Shown one piece after another: positions 1 through 14,199 of a stretch of 64,000 bases of DNA (positions are counted from its first letter, which is position 1; each line of letters opens with the position of its first letter). Source of the DNA: Todiramphus chloris collaris (taxonomy: Eukaryota > Chordata > Aves > Coraciiformes > Alcedinidae); NCBI GenBank assembly GCA_025345505.1, contig JANVCC010010406.1:15589260-15653259 (forward strand), written 5' to 3'. The notes under the pieces were generated by a model that was given only the letters and a program-made list of their open reading frames with translations, had not been told where the DNA came from and made no database searches. The position numbers and the translations under genes are program-made.

Positions 1-1639
1 GCTCAAAGAAAGAACTCAAGGTAGAAGTGAATATTCTTATATACAAAAAAAAAAAAGTAAACATTTTGGAAATGACAGGCTCTACACCCCATTTAGCTGA
101 GTATGACAAGGCAGGTATCAGAACATAGATGACCAGCCTAGCAGTAATTTAGCTTTGCTAGCCATGAAGACCTTTATGAAGTCTGCTTTCTAGTATCAAG
201 ATCACATCATTATAAGTATACAACTGCATTTTGATTCAAATACTGCTTACATCTTCTTTCTTCCATGAGAGAAAATAAAAAAACCCTGCAGCTAAATTAT
301 CTATAATGATGCATTTCATCAACACAATTGGACTTCTGTTACTGACAGTGAGACTGTGTGAGTGAATTGTGAGGGTGGACACTTCAATGAAAGCACTGCT
401 GATTCAAAGGAATAAAAATTCTGTACATAAGGTCTTTGTATATACAAAGGGTTTCTACAAAAAGCAAATAAAAGATTTAATCAAAATTGAAAGCAATATT
501 ATATATGATGTGGAAGCATTAAACATCTACTGTGGGTTCTCTATTGCAGAAAATGCTGAGGAAGTAAAGAAACTACCTTGATTATAAGAAATATTATTTC
601 TATTCCCAAAGCTATTATCATTTGTTCACATCACAAATCAATTTTCAGGAACAGTTATACTCCCTTCCAAAACGTAACCTCATTTCTGAAATCTCTTCCT
701 TGAGTAAAGCCTCTATGCCAAGAGCTAGTGCTTTTGAGAAAATAATGCTTTTCTTGCATATTTCCATGACCCAAGAGATCATATCAATCAGCATGCTTCA
801 AAGCAATGCCATGTATACTACAGAATTAAATGTATGACAAGATGCAGAGGCTACAAATTACTTTCAAATCCCAACTAGATGGCAAACATCATAGTTCTCA
901 AGTTAATCCAAAAACAAAGACACCGTTGGTTACAAACTAGAAAACAGACTCTGAAGTAAATGAAACATCTGAAAGAAGACCACAAGTATTTGAAAAAAAA
1001 AAACCCAAACATTTTAAATAGAGATAAATCTCTCCCAGTTTCTCAGGCGTTGGACCCCAGAACAAAGAACAGATAAATTTATTTAATATATGCTGAATCA
1101 ACAGTTAATAATTTAATGTGCTTGTGAAGAGCTGACAGAAAATACCATAGACACGTTTGTCATGAACTGTGTATAAGTGTGAATATTCTAATGAACCACC
1201 TGAAAATATATAATAAATAGCATTGAAAATGAACATAAGAAACTAACCAAATCACTATAAAACAACAAAATACTTCAATGTGATTTCTAAAGCTTCTTGT
1301 AGAAATTAGAACATTTTAAACAGCTGATAGCAACAGTTGCTTTTTAATGAAAAAGAACGCAGTGAAAAGCTTCTTGAGAACTAATGCAACTAAACATAAT
1401 CATATTTCTAAGGAAATTAATAAATTATTTCATTATTTAAAATTTTTAAAGATGGATTCCTTATTTATCTGTGTTTTGATAAAGTGGAAAGAAGTATGTC
1501 ACCAACTAATGGCTAACAAATGTGTTTCAGGTTGTGTCCATTGCCTCTGCTCCTGTCACTGGGCACCATGGAATAGAGACAGATGCTGTCATCTTTGCAA
1601 CCCTCCCTTCAGGTATTTCTATTTTAATTTTTATTTTCA
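1..1639. other. AT-rich non-coding DNA
   Basis: No gene, RNA gene or recognisable repeat family seen. The short open frames at 369-581, 622-837 and 1347-1700 have no recognisable domain and are what AT-rich DNA gives by chance. There is an A-run near 48-56. Confidence 0.6.
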
Positions 1640-1697
1640 TTTTGGTCTCGGTGATATTAAAGGTCTTTTCCAACCTCAACTATTCTATGATCTACGT
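1640..1697 (+). mobile_element. CR1 LINE 3'-tail fragment, sense
   Basis: The stretch reads as the end of a CR1 3' UTR: a GTGATATTAAAGGTC-like block, then TTTTCCAACCT and ATTCTATGATCT. This is the plus-strand order of a CR1 tail. It is cut off abruptly and followed immediately by a minus-strand CR1 body, so two insertions of opposite orientation meet here. The 5' boundary is uncertain by tens of bases. Confidence 0.7.
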
Positions 1698-3325
1698 TGA
1701 TAAGATCCTCATGAGCCTTCTCTTCTTCAGTCCCAGTTCTCTCAGCCTTTTCTCATATGACATATACTCCAGTCCCTTCATCCTCTTAGTGTCCCTTGGC
1801 TGTATTCTCTTTAATATGTCCCTACCTTTCCTGTTTCCAGAACAAGAGCCCAGAACTGGACAGAGTAGTCCAGGTGTAGCCTCACCAGTGCTGAACAGAT
1901 GGGAAGGATCACCTCCCTTGAGCTGCTGACAGCACTCCTCCTAATGTGCCTCTGGATTCTGTTAGCCTTCTCTGCAGCAAGAGCACATTGCTGCCTGTGT
2001 TCAGCTTGGTGTTCACTGGGTTCCCCCAAGGCCTTCTCACCAAAGCTGCTTTCCAGACAGTCAGTCTCCAGTGCGTAAACATACATGGGGTTATTCTTCC
2101 CCAGTTACCAGATTCTGCAATACTATTTTACATGAAGATCCTGTTGGCCCTTTTCTCCCACTTGTTGAAGGCCCTCTGAATGTCATCACAACCCTCTAGG
2201 TTATCAGTCACTCCTCCTAGTTTTGTAACATAGCAAACTTGCTGAGGACACATTCTGCCCCAACTTTCAGATCATTAATGAAGATATTAAACAAGACTGG
2301 ACCCTGTACTGGGCCTGGGGCACACACTGCTAGTCACTGGACTCCAACTAGACTTTATGACACCAATGAATCAGCCTCTGACCCCAGCCATTTAGCGAGT
2401 TCTTAATCCATCTCACTATCTGGTCATCCAGCCCATACTTTAGCTTCTCTATGAGGAGTTTTTGGGAGACAGTATCAGACTCCTTCCTGCAATCAAGGCA
2501 GACAATATCCACTGCTCTTCACAGATCTACCAAACCTGTAATTTCATGGTGGGAAATCATAAGGTTGGTCAAGCATGATTTCCCCTTGGTGAACCCATGC
2601 TCACTAATTCTGGTCACATTTTTGCTGTTGACATGCCTGGAAATGGTTCCCTGGATTAGTTGCTCCACCACCTTCCCAAGGATCAAGGTAAGGTCTGAAT
2701 GGCCTGTAGTTCCCTGGGTCTTCCTTCCTGCCCTTTTTGAGTATAGGAGAGAAATTTGCATTCTTTCAGTCTTCAGGCAGCTTTCTCAATCACCATGGTC
2801 ATTCAGAAACTATTAGGAGTAGCCTATCAATGACATCAGTCAGCTCCCTCAGCATCTGCGGATAAAACAGGGCCCATGGACTTCTCCATGTACAGTTTAT
2901 TCTCTAACCCAATCCTCTTCCATCAAGAGTAGGTCTTCTTTACTCCAGGCTTTCCACCTGACCTCTGGGTCCTGAAAGCTAGTCTGACTAGGTCTGACTG
3001 ACTAGCTGAAAGACTGAGGTGAAGAAGGAATTTAGTACCCTAGCATTTTAAAGTGTCACCAGGGCCCCTTCCCCATTCAGCTCACATTTCCCCTAATCTT
3101 CCTTTTGCCTCCTGGATACTTAGAGAAGTCCTCCTTCTTGCCCTCACCAGATTCAATTCCAGATGGGTTTTGGATTTCCTAACTGTATCTCTGCATTGCT
3201 TAGACTATATCTCTGTATTCCTCACAGACTATCAGTCCTTGCTTCCGCTTGCTGTAAACTTCCAGCTTATGTTCAAGTATTGCCAGAAAATCCTTGTTCA
3301 TTCATACAGGACCATCTGATCTCAG
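1698..3325 (-). mobile_element. CR1 LINE, minus strand, degenerate ORF2 body
   Basis: On the minus strand, two open pieces match the CR1 ORF2 protein (endonuclease plus reverse transcriptase, used for target-primed retrotransposition). The piece at 2519-2761 carries the block before the catalytic core, with [10 protein letters not shown]-like and [13 protein letters not shown] motifs. The piece at 1811-2086 carries the C-terminal block with SSREVILPICSALVR. Between about 2,800 and 3,320 the DNA still follows CR1 connector sequence, but the frame is lost. The endonuclease domain and the 3' tail are absent. Many stops and frameshifts mark it as an old, inactive copy. Confidence 0.88.
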
Positions 3326-6300
3326 AACTAAGTTTCAGAGATTTGACCATAAAATGTTCATGCGAATCTTTCATGAATGGTTGTATTACTTTGTTTGTTG
3401 TTAGTGAACTTCTAAAACAATGTGGTTAAACACTGCACTTTACATTTTTCAAATCCATCCTCCTCTTCATCAAATACAGAACAAACAACAGTTTATGATC
3501 AGTTCATAAAGCTTCAAACTTTTACCTACTGCAGGTTTGTCTTCTTGATAAAAAGATGGTGTTACGTTTGGTTATGGTTTTTTCATCTAGCTAGCATGTG
3601 GTCACAGGACATCTTCTTCCTAATTTTCATACATTTTTAAGTTTCTAAAGCTTGGCCTGGGAAGCTGATCAGTCCTCCACCAAGATAAGTTACTTTACCC
3701 ATTTTATACTAAGTTATGGGAAGAAGTTTAGATACAGTTGTTATCTTCCAAATTGGTTACAAGATACATAACAGCTTATAGTGTATTAGCACAATCACTG
3801 AAAGCTGTCAGCAGTAAAGGTAATGCAGGGTACCGCTAAAAACTTTCACATTAATTATATATGTTTAACTGACAACGCACTGCTTTACATCACTAAAGCC
3901 CCTGCTGTCAGTGAACGTATTGGACCTTTACAGAAACACCCAGTTATAGCATATCACAATTTAGATAAATGGAAATGTAAGTAGACATGGGTGTTTCAAT
4001 ATCTACTATGTTTCAGTAACTATATCAGTATTTTACTTATTTGTGTATTCTACATGTAAAATTTAACCTAGTTTTGCCGAACTGGACAAACAAATACTTC
4101 CTAGCTCCTGAACATTTCTACTCATTTATTTATAGGATGAAGTAAAAGGCTATGCAGTTCCTTTCTACTTGAACAACTAGCATGTTTATACTTATTCTAG
4201 ATTTACTGTACTATTACAAAAATGCTGCTGGACTGCTAACATGTTTTTGTATCACTATAATCATGTATAACTTTGCCTAAGAGACTACACTCTGAATTTT
4301 TATCTTCAATTTCTGGTCATCTGAGTTGTTACACATCATTATTTTTAACACTTCAGAAACAATCCCAACAAAACAGAAAATGCCACATCAAAGAATGGGA
4401 CAGCTCTCATGCATAGATTCACATTTTAAAGAGAGACAGCACACGTACCATCATGGGAAATCAATGAGAACTGATTTACTTCCTTTTAGTTAGGAGTTTT
4501 GATGAACAATAGCAGTCATTTATTTTCAAGTCTATTTTCTTTTTTATTATTATTATTTTTATTTACTATTTTTAAAAGAAAGTACCCTAATACTTAAGCA
4601 TTAGAATAAAGAATATAAAATTTTATTCTGACTTCTTTATATTATAAGGAAATGTAACTTACATTCTGTATTAATATCATTCTGAGAACAAATTGTATAA
4701 GTAAGTGGAAATCTATCTGATCACCAAAAAAAATTAAAAAAACCTCATTTCTACTACTCTCATTTCATTATTCTGTGGAATATTGTGCAGTATTTTTATG
4801 AGTAATTGCTAGCAACATTTGATCTCTTTCACCAAGACTAAAATGCCAAGTATTTTTCAAAACCATGAAACATATAAAAACCACATTTGAGAATTATTTC
4901 AATTGTGATGATCGATTCCTTTCTTATATATTGTCATTAATCTAGTCTGAATTTTCAATTCAGTTCCTTTTCATAATAACTACATCAAAATTTCAAACTG
5001 AACTTAATGAAAACATATCCTAGCTCTACAAAACCATTGTACACTTCTTACATAACTTACAACACTTTGATCACTGGAAGGTTTAATATAATACTGTCGA
5101 TTCAAAGGAAACCCAAAAATGCTCTTGTATAAAGGATGTCTTTACCACAGTTATTCAGCATTATACTCTATCACATTTTGCAGTATGTACTGAAGTTGAA
5201 GCCCTTAAATTGAGTCAAACTTTAATACAAAAGATTATGAGCTAGACCCTTTCAGGCAGCACTTCAAAACAGAGCAGTTAATGTATAACCTGGATCCTGA
5301 TGAATATGAAAAATGAAGATGTTCACTGATCTCTGATAAACAGCACAAGAGAGAACTCAGGTGGCACAGCTCCATTTTTAGACTATTGAGTAATAATGTA
5401 AGAGATCAAAATCTCATTCTTGAGAATAATCACATTGTTATCATCACACTGTCATCATAAAAAACATACATCTCTGCTTTCTTAATATATTTGGTTATTT
5501 TCTCATGCAGGTATATTCTCTAGAAAACAAACGTACATTTTAAATTCTGTGTCTTATTGATGATATTAAAACATAATTAATGTATAAGGCAAACAAAATA
5601 TAATTACCATGATAACAGTGCAATAAATTTTAAATAAAAAGGGTCATATTCTGGGTGTAACTACACTATGAAGTCTTAAGCAACTTTTTCAGGTCTTACT
5701 CAGATGCCTAGAACTATTTGAAACTTTCAGACTCACATAGTCATTCTCAAAATCCAATAACACAAGAGATTATATGGCATTTTATTTTTAATGTAACACC
5801 ATGATGAAAAATAACCCAGAAGATCACTGTAGCACTGGATTTCTCCAAATCCACAGCTGATTACAAATGTCAATGACAGAACACTAGCAAGTCTCCCATC
5901 CCCCTCTTCCTTTCACCTCTACTTTAGATTTCAAGAGGCTACTCATTAGCACTTTATTTCTATGGCCTTAATTAGCATAAGAAATTTCAAAAATTATGCC
6001 AATACGAAACCATTGTGATGTATAAAGAAGATATTTCCCCACTGTTAGAAAGGTACGGGTGCATTTGTTAATTTCTGTCCATGTACTTTGTTATATAATT
6101 ACAGTATCTTAAATAATAATTAGGAGAGTGAATGAGAATCTTCATGTACTTATATATACATATTTACAGATACAGGGGAGGCAATAAATAAAGGTAAAAT
6201 AGATTTAGTTTTCTTGAAATTCTGCTAGCAACAGCAGATGTTGGGTATGTGGTATCACATTGGAAAAGCCTAAAATGACACCATAATTCTCCTGTAGGTC

Positions 6301-9300
6301 CTACAGAAATAGCTATTAAATTGCCTCAGAATACTAGGGAACAGAAAAAAACAGGACTTTTAATGCAATAATTTAAAAAAAAAAAACAACACAAAACAGT
6401 GCTCTGCTATGAAATGATACAATAACATATGAAGACTGAATATTCTCTAAACAACTCCATTCTGTCTGTAATTAGATATCTCCTCTTTCCCCTCAGCAAC
6501 ACATTCTAACATCAATCAAAAATATTTGCATATATATGGCAAACAATTCAAATAATCTACAATGACCATAAACATGCCTAGTACTTTAGCATATGCTTTT
6601 ACCATCAGTTGTTTGAGGCTGCTCAGTGGCACAGATGTTTACTAAAGTAACTTCTTAGAGGAAAAGACTAATTGTATGGTATCTGGTCAAAGGTCCAAGT
6701 AAGTTTATCTTCTCATATGGTTCTACAATTTTCTGCTATGTGGATATCGCATATACATATATTCGTAGATGACATTTACTGCCCATATAATATCTTTGAA
6801 CAATTCATGTGCCCTTTGTCCATGAGCATCTCTTATGGGAAATACTCTGATGTTCCAAGTTCTGGAACAGTTTTAAGTATTGAACATTTAAATCAGGAAA
6901 CAAACAACCTGCCTTGTCATTGACCTCATGCTGCTACTCACCAAAATGTGTAACTTACTAAAACTACAGTTCCTTGTTATTTCAGATAGGGAACAAACTA
7001 GGATTCTGGTATTTACAAGTACATCATGCATGCAAAATCAAACAAATTACTAGAAAAAGAAAACAAGAAAGTTCCAACTTCTAAAACCATGGATATCACC
7101 CATGCCTGACTAACACTACCCTCAAAAAGATGACAATACACACTGTTATCTCTATGCTAATATTAAATTGTGAACTTAATTTGCATATTGTATCAAGAAT
7201 ATAATCCCAACCAGGTTATTCTAAAACTTTCTAAAATACACTTCAGTATACTTACACAAATTTTAGGAAACTATTTTTATTAGACCTATGCTGGCATGTC
7301 TTGCATACACTTAAATGACTTTGTCCATGGAGCTTTCAAATGTTAACAACTATTAACAACTATGCACCTGCACAGGAGGAAAATATATTAATTCTAAAGC
7401 AACATTGAAATGTAAGGTAACAAAAGCATCTAGAAGCTGAGCTAGGAATGACCTTGCATCCTCCTCTTCTTTCTTTTTTTAAATCTCCTTTTGCATACAA
7501 AAATAATATCCAGTTAGTTTTATTATGTTTAACATGGCTAAAATAGACTATAAGAACTTTTCTGAGAGTGTTACTACATCTTACAAGGCAAAAGCTCAGA
7601 CACTTGCTAGGACTCCTGAAACTACTGTTAGAAGAATTTATTATACACTGTAGTGTTCTCAAGCAACAAATTTAATCTGCAGGTCTCATCCATTTAAAAG
7701 GCACCCCCATTTGCATCGTATCCCCACTTCACAGGTAAGAAAAATGAAGCACTGAAATGAAAAAGTGATCCAAAATTTTACCACAGGTCTGTTTCCCATA
7801 TTTGCGACTACTGGAACATATCAATAATGTCACATAAAAACTCTGTTTTACACATACATGGCCAGCCAATCTTTGATACACAGAAGACAGCTTCTTTCAT
7901 ACCTATATGAATATTAGTTTAACATCTTTTTTGTTTCAATAAGAATGCTTCAGACATTGCAGTATCATGGTCATAGAGACTAACACAGAAAAGTATTTAG
8001 CAATTTTTAAATGTCTGTGGTATATTAAGAAAAACACAGAAGCAGTATTCTCAGAAACTAGGCCTCATTGTCCATAAACCTTTTTAAAATGGAGAACAAG
8101 TCAATGAAAATTATATTTTTGAAAATCTGATAGGCAGTTACACAAATTAAATCATTCTATGCGCATTGGGAAGATATTTGCACAACAGTAAGAGGCAAAA
8201 CCTAAGAATGCTTGCATACCTAAGTAATTTTAATCAGCAGCATTAAAAATAAAGCAACTATGCTTTGCAGGATTGTGATTTCTGGAGTAAAATTTAACTG
8301 CAGAAAAAATTAAATGGTATGAAACACAAGAATCCTCAGAAAAGCCTCACAGGGCACAATGCTGCCGCTTCAGCAACTGCAAAAATCAATAAAACTTTTC
8401 AGATCAGTTCTTGGTTCAGTAAGTGTCTTCTTATTTGTTTCTGCAAGTACAACAAAGCATATGTGATTTTTTTTTTTCTTTTGTTATAAACAAAATACTG
8501 ATAACATTGGTAAAGATCTGTTTCTAGAGTGTCTTAGGAGTATCCTGTATTTTGCCATATTTGTGGTATTTATCCATGCACAGTAACTATATTGAGTATA
8601 TTAGTAAAAGGCAGTCACAGCACGTGCAAAAGTAGAATGAAAAAGCAGCAGACAGAGGTATAATTTTGTAAAGAGCTTCACAATACAACCATACTTCAAT
8701 TACTACTTAGATTAACTTTTATTTACAGAGCCCTGTATTCAAGAGTGTTTGGAATTTCTCCTAGGAAAATGTAAATAGCTGCATTCCCATCTTTACAAAC
8801 AGCAGTTTCAGGTCACTTCTATTAAGAAGTGAAGACCCACTGAAAAAAGTGAGCAACAAAAGTATTGCATAGTCTATGCATACAGGACAAAAGAAATTAG
8901 AGTTACTTAGCTTGTTTTCCTACAAAGACTTTAGAATTATGAAGTCTTACAACTTAAAGGTGAAGAGTATTTATTACTTTGCCTTTAGGAATTTAAGCAT
9001 CTTCACCTAGAGGATATTTTCCGAAATGACACTGAAGAAATTATTATGATTTAAATTTCAATAGCCCAAACAATTAACAGGTAATATATTTAGGTACCTA
9101 TGATACAATTCTTATCACCATATTAATTTTTAGAAGTACCCACTCATAGTTCATTGAGAACACTGTGTTAAACTAGTCCAATTAGAGTATAGCAAACTGA
9201 ATCTGAATGAGATCCACTTAAAATAATAGGCCTAAAATTGCACAGAATGAAGCTTTTTCCAAATTTGTACATTCCTGTAATGTCTAGTACAATATCCTTA

Positions 9301-11780
9301 GGCATATTTAATCAGCACTTACAATGTTAATAATAACACTAATAATAATAGTACATTAAATCCATTTTGTGCTCTTGGTAGGTTTAGACAGCAGTTACAC
9401 TACCACAAAAGAGCAAAACAAAATGATGGATGGTTCAGTTACAGATTTCTCCTGACCGAGGCAGACTGCACTGCAACGATATCAGGTCCCCTAAAGGAAA
9501 CAAAGTTTTCTGTTACATAGAGTGATCATTTAAAATTAAGGCTGAGCTGTAAAACAACAGTGTAAGAGCACAAGGACATCAAAGCGAAACCAATTCGAAT
9601 ACAGTTAAGCCAAACTCCTGGAAGAGTGCCACTGAAAAGAAAATTACAAATATTTGTAGCTTTTTTATATTTCAGTAAAATAAACAAACAAAAAAAAAAA
9701 GCCATAAATTACATAATAAATTAAATTCAGAATGAGTCCAAAATAATTCTTAAATAACACATGTTCCCTGTGAGTTACGCTTCATTCTGAATAATATATA
9801 GTTTATCAAAAGCACATTCAGAAAAGTCATAGACTTTTGAATGTGTTTTTTTTTACCCTAAAAAATAAAAACCAGATTGTTTTCAATGGCATCAACCCTG
9901 ATAGCTCATAAAGCTAGACTGAATTCTCAGCTTTTCAGGCTGTCTTACAGAAAATGTGACCATCCCCAAAGCGTAGTAGGAATATGACATGCTCATTTCT
10001 TATGTTTGTATGGTGCAGTGAAGACAATACAAATAGAGGTATACCTCTGCCGAGGGGAAAGGCCAGTATCAAAATGTAGTCATGTATTTACTTTCTGATT
10101 TCAAATTCCTCTAGACTGCTTCACAGCACTTCTACTACAATTAATCTTACTGGCTATGTCCCTAACTCCACCTTGAAGCAGAACAGGCTTACCATTTCCC
10201 AGTCCCTAACCACTAAGCTACGCAGGCCCAATCTAGCCCACAGAAAATTTACATTTTCAGACAGTCTGTCAGTGATTCAAAGAACAAAACTTTTATTTTT
10301 AATTGAAAACTATGTGAGAACAAATTTGAAAAGGTCTGGCTGTCTCTGTTATTTTAGATTCTAAGGCCAGAAGAGAAACAGCACCGTACTTTGGATACGG
10401 CAGATGAATTACTGTAATTAATCTTGAATATGCAAGTACCATATTTCCAGTAAAATAATTACAGAACTGCAAATAAACTAGGGATAGTATAGTAGAAGGA
10501 TCATCATGAGGCAAACATTGCATTCTTTCATTAGTTGAAAGTTACAGAAAGGTTCATCATCTTTATAGACTCTGGTCCATGTCATAAACTTGTGGTGAAA
10601 CATAAAAATTTAATTTCTGAAATTAGTTTTCTTGGGAAAGGTCAATATAGGTAAAGAAGACAAAATTACAATACACAATAAAACCCACCAAAATAACACT
10701 TCAAATGTCCTTTTAAAAAAAGAAAGTCAATTTAGGATAATATCTAAGACAAAAACAATGCTTGTATTTACTATCAAACACACTAATTGCAAAATATCTG
10801 AAACTTTCCATTCTGAGACACATGTGATTTGTCTGGGCAAAAGCAGCAAGCTCCACTAAAACTCTCAGAAGATAACAACTCATATCTGCTTCATGAGGTT
10901 TCTCTTCAATGCAGCAATGCTCCAAACTGTGAAAAGTTTTCAATTTCCTTAAAACTCATACATAACTCAGGAACATTAGGGTGTCTGGCTAGTAAAAGCC
11001 CAGGTGGTTATACATCAGGCCTCCTGAGCAATAGCAGAAGCAACAGAAGTTACCATGGGAATTTCTTTGCAGGAGGAATGAAAGCAAGAACAATGCTATT
11101 TCCTTCAAACTGTCCTTGAAGAATAGTACTCGACACTGCATGACGGTTTGGGGGGATTTTGTTTGGTTTTTTTTTTTTTTTTTCCTGGAAATTTTACACA
11201 GGTGAGAGCATTCCTAATGCCTTGCATGACAATAAATCAGGATAAGCTCCTCCCAAACACCTTTATATCTCACTGCTGGATGGCAAGAACTCTCCACTGC
11301 TACATACTAAATATAGTCCAACAATTGTTACAGCTGAAGCCTGTGTGGAGGGTGATGCAAGATGGCACACAGCAATTCTGAAAGTCAGACACCCATGATG
11401 ATGATGTCATTCTTTCTTGTAGAAATCAAGTCAAGTCACATATCTCAGATAAAACTGCATCATAGTTATATTCTGTTTCAGCATCACAATATGAAAATTA
11501 AATGAAGTTGGATAAGGGCAGAATCATGATACAGACATCAAATGTAGGACCACGTATTTTCCCAGAGGAGTTGCTTCAGTTAGTTCATAAACCAAATGCA
11601 AAAAAGACAGACGGAAGACTGGATGGCCTGCTGCAAAACCTTAACTTCTTAGCCTTTAAGTTTAAAATCTAAGGAGTCTTTTTACTTCCTAGCATAGTAT
11701 ACAAGAGATTTTTATCTCAAGAAGAATCTATCAAAACTCTGAACATCCCTTCTACTTTAGGTCAGAGTTAATTTAGGTCA
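3326..11780. other. AT-rich non-coding DNA, possible intron or 3' UTR of a minus-strand gene
   Basis: No convincing protein gene. The minus open frame 7360-7662 shows no domain. A small candidate exon with a 3'-UTR-like flank lies on the minus strand near 9,439-9,490 (separate entry). Simple sequence includes T-rich tracts near 4,540, AAT repeats near 9,345 and a T-run at 11,168-11,183. Confidence 0.5.
9439..9490 (-). other. Candidate terminal exon (unidentified gene)
   Basis: Read on the minus strand, a pyrimidine-rich stretch ending TTTGTTTCCTTTAG (a plausible splice acceptor) is followed by GGGACCTGATATCG. In the frame that uses one base to complete a split codon, it encodes GPDIVAVQSASVRRNL and then TAA at 9,441-9,439. 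The segment has two CpGs in a very CpG-poor area. Downstream on the minus strand the DNA is AT-rich and resembles a 3' UTR. The phase fits the candidate first exon ending at 33,357. I do not recognise the peptide. Chance occurrence is quite possible for a frame this short. Confidence 0.2.
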
Positions 11781-12522
11781 CAACAACCCCCAGCAACACT
11801 ACAGGCTTGGGGAGGAGTGGCTGGAGAGCTGCCTGGCAGAAAAGGACCTGGGGGTGTTGGTCAATAGCCAGCTGAACATGAGCCAGCAGTGTGCCCAGGT
11901 GGCCAAGAAGGCCAATGGCATCCTGGCCTGTATCAGAAATGGTGTGACCAGTAGGAGTAGGGAGGTGATCATACCCATATACTCAGCACTTGTGAGACCG
12001 CACCTTGAGTACTGTGTCCAGTTTTGGTCACCACAGCACAGGAGGGACATCGAGGGGCTGGAGCAAGTGCAGAGGAGGGCAACAAAGCTGGTGAAAGGGC
12101 TGGAAAGCATGCCCTATGAAGAGTGGCTGAGGGAACTGGGTTTGTTTAGTCTGGAGAAGAGGAGGCTGAGAGGAGACCTTATTGCCCTCTACAACTACTG
12201 AAAAGGAGGTTGTAGAGAGGCTGGTGTTGGTCTCTTCTCTCAAAGTAGTAATGATAGGACAAGGGGGAATGGACTCAAGTTGCATCAGGGGAGGTTTAGA
12301 TTAGATATTAGGAGGAAATTCTTCACTGAGAGAGTGGTTAGGCACCGGAACAGGCTGCCCCGGGAGGTGGTGGAGTCACCATCCCTGGAGGTGTTTAAAG
12401 AACGATTAGATGTGGAGCTTGAGGATATGGTGTAGTGGTTAGAGAAATGCTGGGATGGAGGTTGGACTTGATGACCCTGGAGGTCCTTTCCAACCATAAT
12501 GATTCTATGATTCTATGATTCT
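11781..12522 (+). mobile_element. CR1 LINE, plus strand, 5'-truncated 3' end
   Basis: A 5'-truncated CR1 of about 740 bases. The 5' part encodes the C-terminal region of ORF2. The 3' part is the UTR, ending in the expected AGGTCCTTTCCAACC block and repeated ATTCTATG units up to 12,522. Only the last section of ORF2 is present, with no catalytic core, so the copy is inert. It is better preserved than the 1.7-3.3 kb copy. Confidence 0.95.
11854..12201 (+). pseudogene. CR1 ORF2 C-terminal fragment
   Basis: This 115-residue open frame is the C-terminal tail of CR1 ORF2. Landmarks include [19 protein letters not shown] near the start, [26 protein letters not shown] in the middle (only the landmark is given) and the closing [17 protein letters not shown]. 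The reverse transcriptase catalytic motifs lie upstream and were never copied into this 5'-truncated insertion. The first Met is arbitrary, because the frame is simply open from the truncation point. It is a remnant, not a gene. Confidence 0.9.
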
Positions 12523-14199
12523 AATTTTAAAATGTGTCTTTCTTTTCAGGCTATTCATGGACCAGCTCTTCCTTCCCTACCACAATAACCTCCTTAGGTA
12601 ATCCTTTCATCTACTTTTTCTCATCCTTTTTACAACTTTAGGTTCCTTTTTCCCAAGGCTGTGATTTACAGTTGACATATAGCCCTTTTGCTGCTACAGC
12701 TCTCCTCAGTCACCCACTAAACTTTCTTTAAATCACATTTAAAGTGTAATTTTCTCCCTAATTTATAGCCAATTGTGTATAAGAGCAAGACGTTTTAGGA
12801 ATGTTAATGAGATATGGGGGCTTTAACACGTGGGTCTCTAGATCAAAGTCAGCTGTAAGCAGCATAGGCCACTGAAGATTTGGTGGTGTTTTTAACAAGA
12901 TATGGAAGATACACTGATAGCCTCTATCAGACTTCAAATGGTCAAATATACACATCATAACTTTATAGAAAACATCATGATACCTGCTTGGTACTGGCAG
13001 CAGAGAAGTCAGTCACAGAACAGGAATGGGAAATAATGACTCCAAACCAAGTAGATGTTACTCTCTCAGATGAAAATAAAACTACCTCAGCCCATCAATA
13101 TGCAAGAACACCAGTCACCTAAAGGATCTGCAGTAAATCTTACATTTAACACAGTGGCATTGCATTAATCAATACATAGATTTTAGGTTAACAACCATTA
13201 AATATCATTGTGTTTTACCAGACTGCATGTGAAAGATAGCATGCTAGAAGTGCAATGTATATCTGATTACAATGTTTAAAGGGTTACCCGTCTTTGCTGG
13301 TTTTATCTTTTTTTGTTTATTTAGAGCAATCTTATTCACTTATTTTAATTAATTTAATGCTCATTAAAGAAAAAAAAAAAGGAGCACAAACAGCAATAAT
13401 CATGCTTCATGAAAACAGATGCCATCTTAAGCTGCATGCTGAGGTCTAATTAAACATGGTTTGGGACTGTCACAACATACTTTGTATGAGAAGTTAGATT
13501 TATTCTACCAGTAAAAAAATTAGAAAAACTGTCAAGAGATTAATTAATATGGAAGCTTTCAAATATACAGAACCTACTGCCCTAGATCAGCAATGGGAAG
13601 AACACAAGTCATACACAGAAAATAGATTACATAGTAACGTCAAGTTTCCAACTACTATTCAATGTTATTTTGTACATGAAAATAACATTTATTCAAAGAT
13701 TTCAAGCTCAGGATATCATCTGAATTACGATCTAATGTTTTCAAATAATCCCATATGAACAGGTTGTTATCAAAGTAGTACAGGAGCAAATATATTCCTC
13801 TGAAAAGTTGCTCTATTGTTCATTAAAAAAAAATGAAAAAGCATATAAACTGTAAAAAAGGCTGTAAAGCTCAACACAGATGTAAGAATTTGATTTTGGT
13901 AAACATGAGTTCAAACCTGAATAATGCTGTGCATTTTCTTACCTCATCTTTCAATTACTCCTAGTGAATATGTTTCTGTAATAGTCAAACTATGTTCAAT
14001 TTAGTACATTACTGGAAATCTCCTAGGAGAACTGAAGCTATACAGCTGGTCAGACTTACAAGGAGAAGTACTGCGAATTCTATGAAGCAACAACTACACC
14101 TGTGCAATAACTGGTTCATGTCAGATCTACCCGCCACTCATATAGACTTCTTATAGCAAGTAAATCCTGCTTTTAACACCCATTCAAATGACAAACTAG
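12523..14199. other. AT-rich non-coding DNA
   Basis: No gene or repeat recognised. Short open frames at 12758-12958 (minus) and 13549-13758 (plus) have no domain. An A-run lies near 13,369-13,380. Confidence 0.6.

Noticed and set aside
7360-7662. 100-codon minus frame
   Set aside because: No domain, AT-rich, no splice or promoter context.
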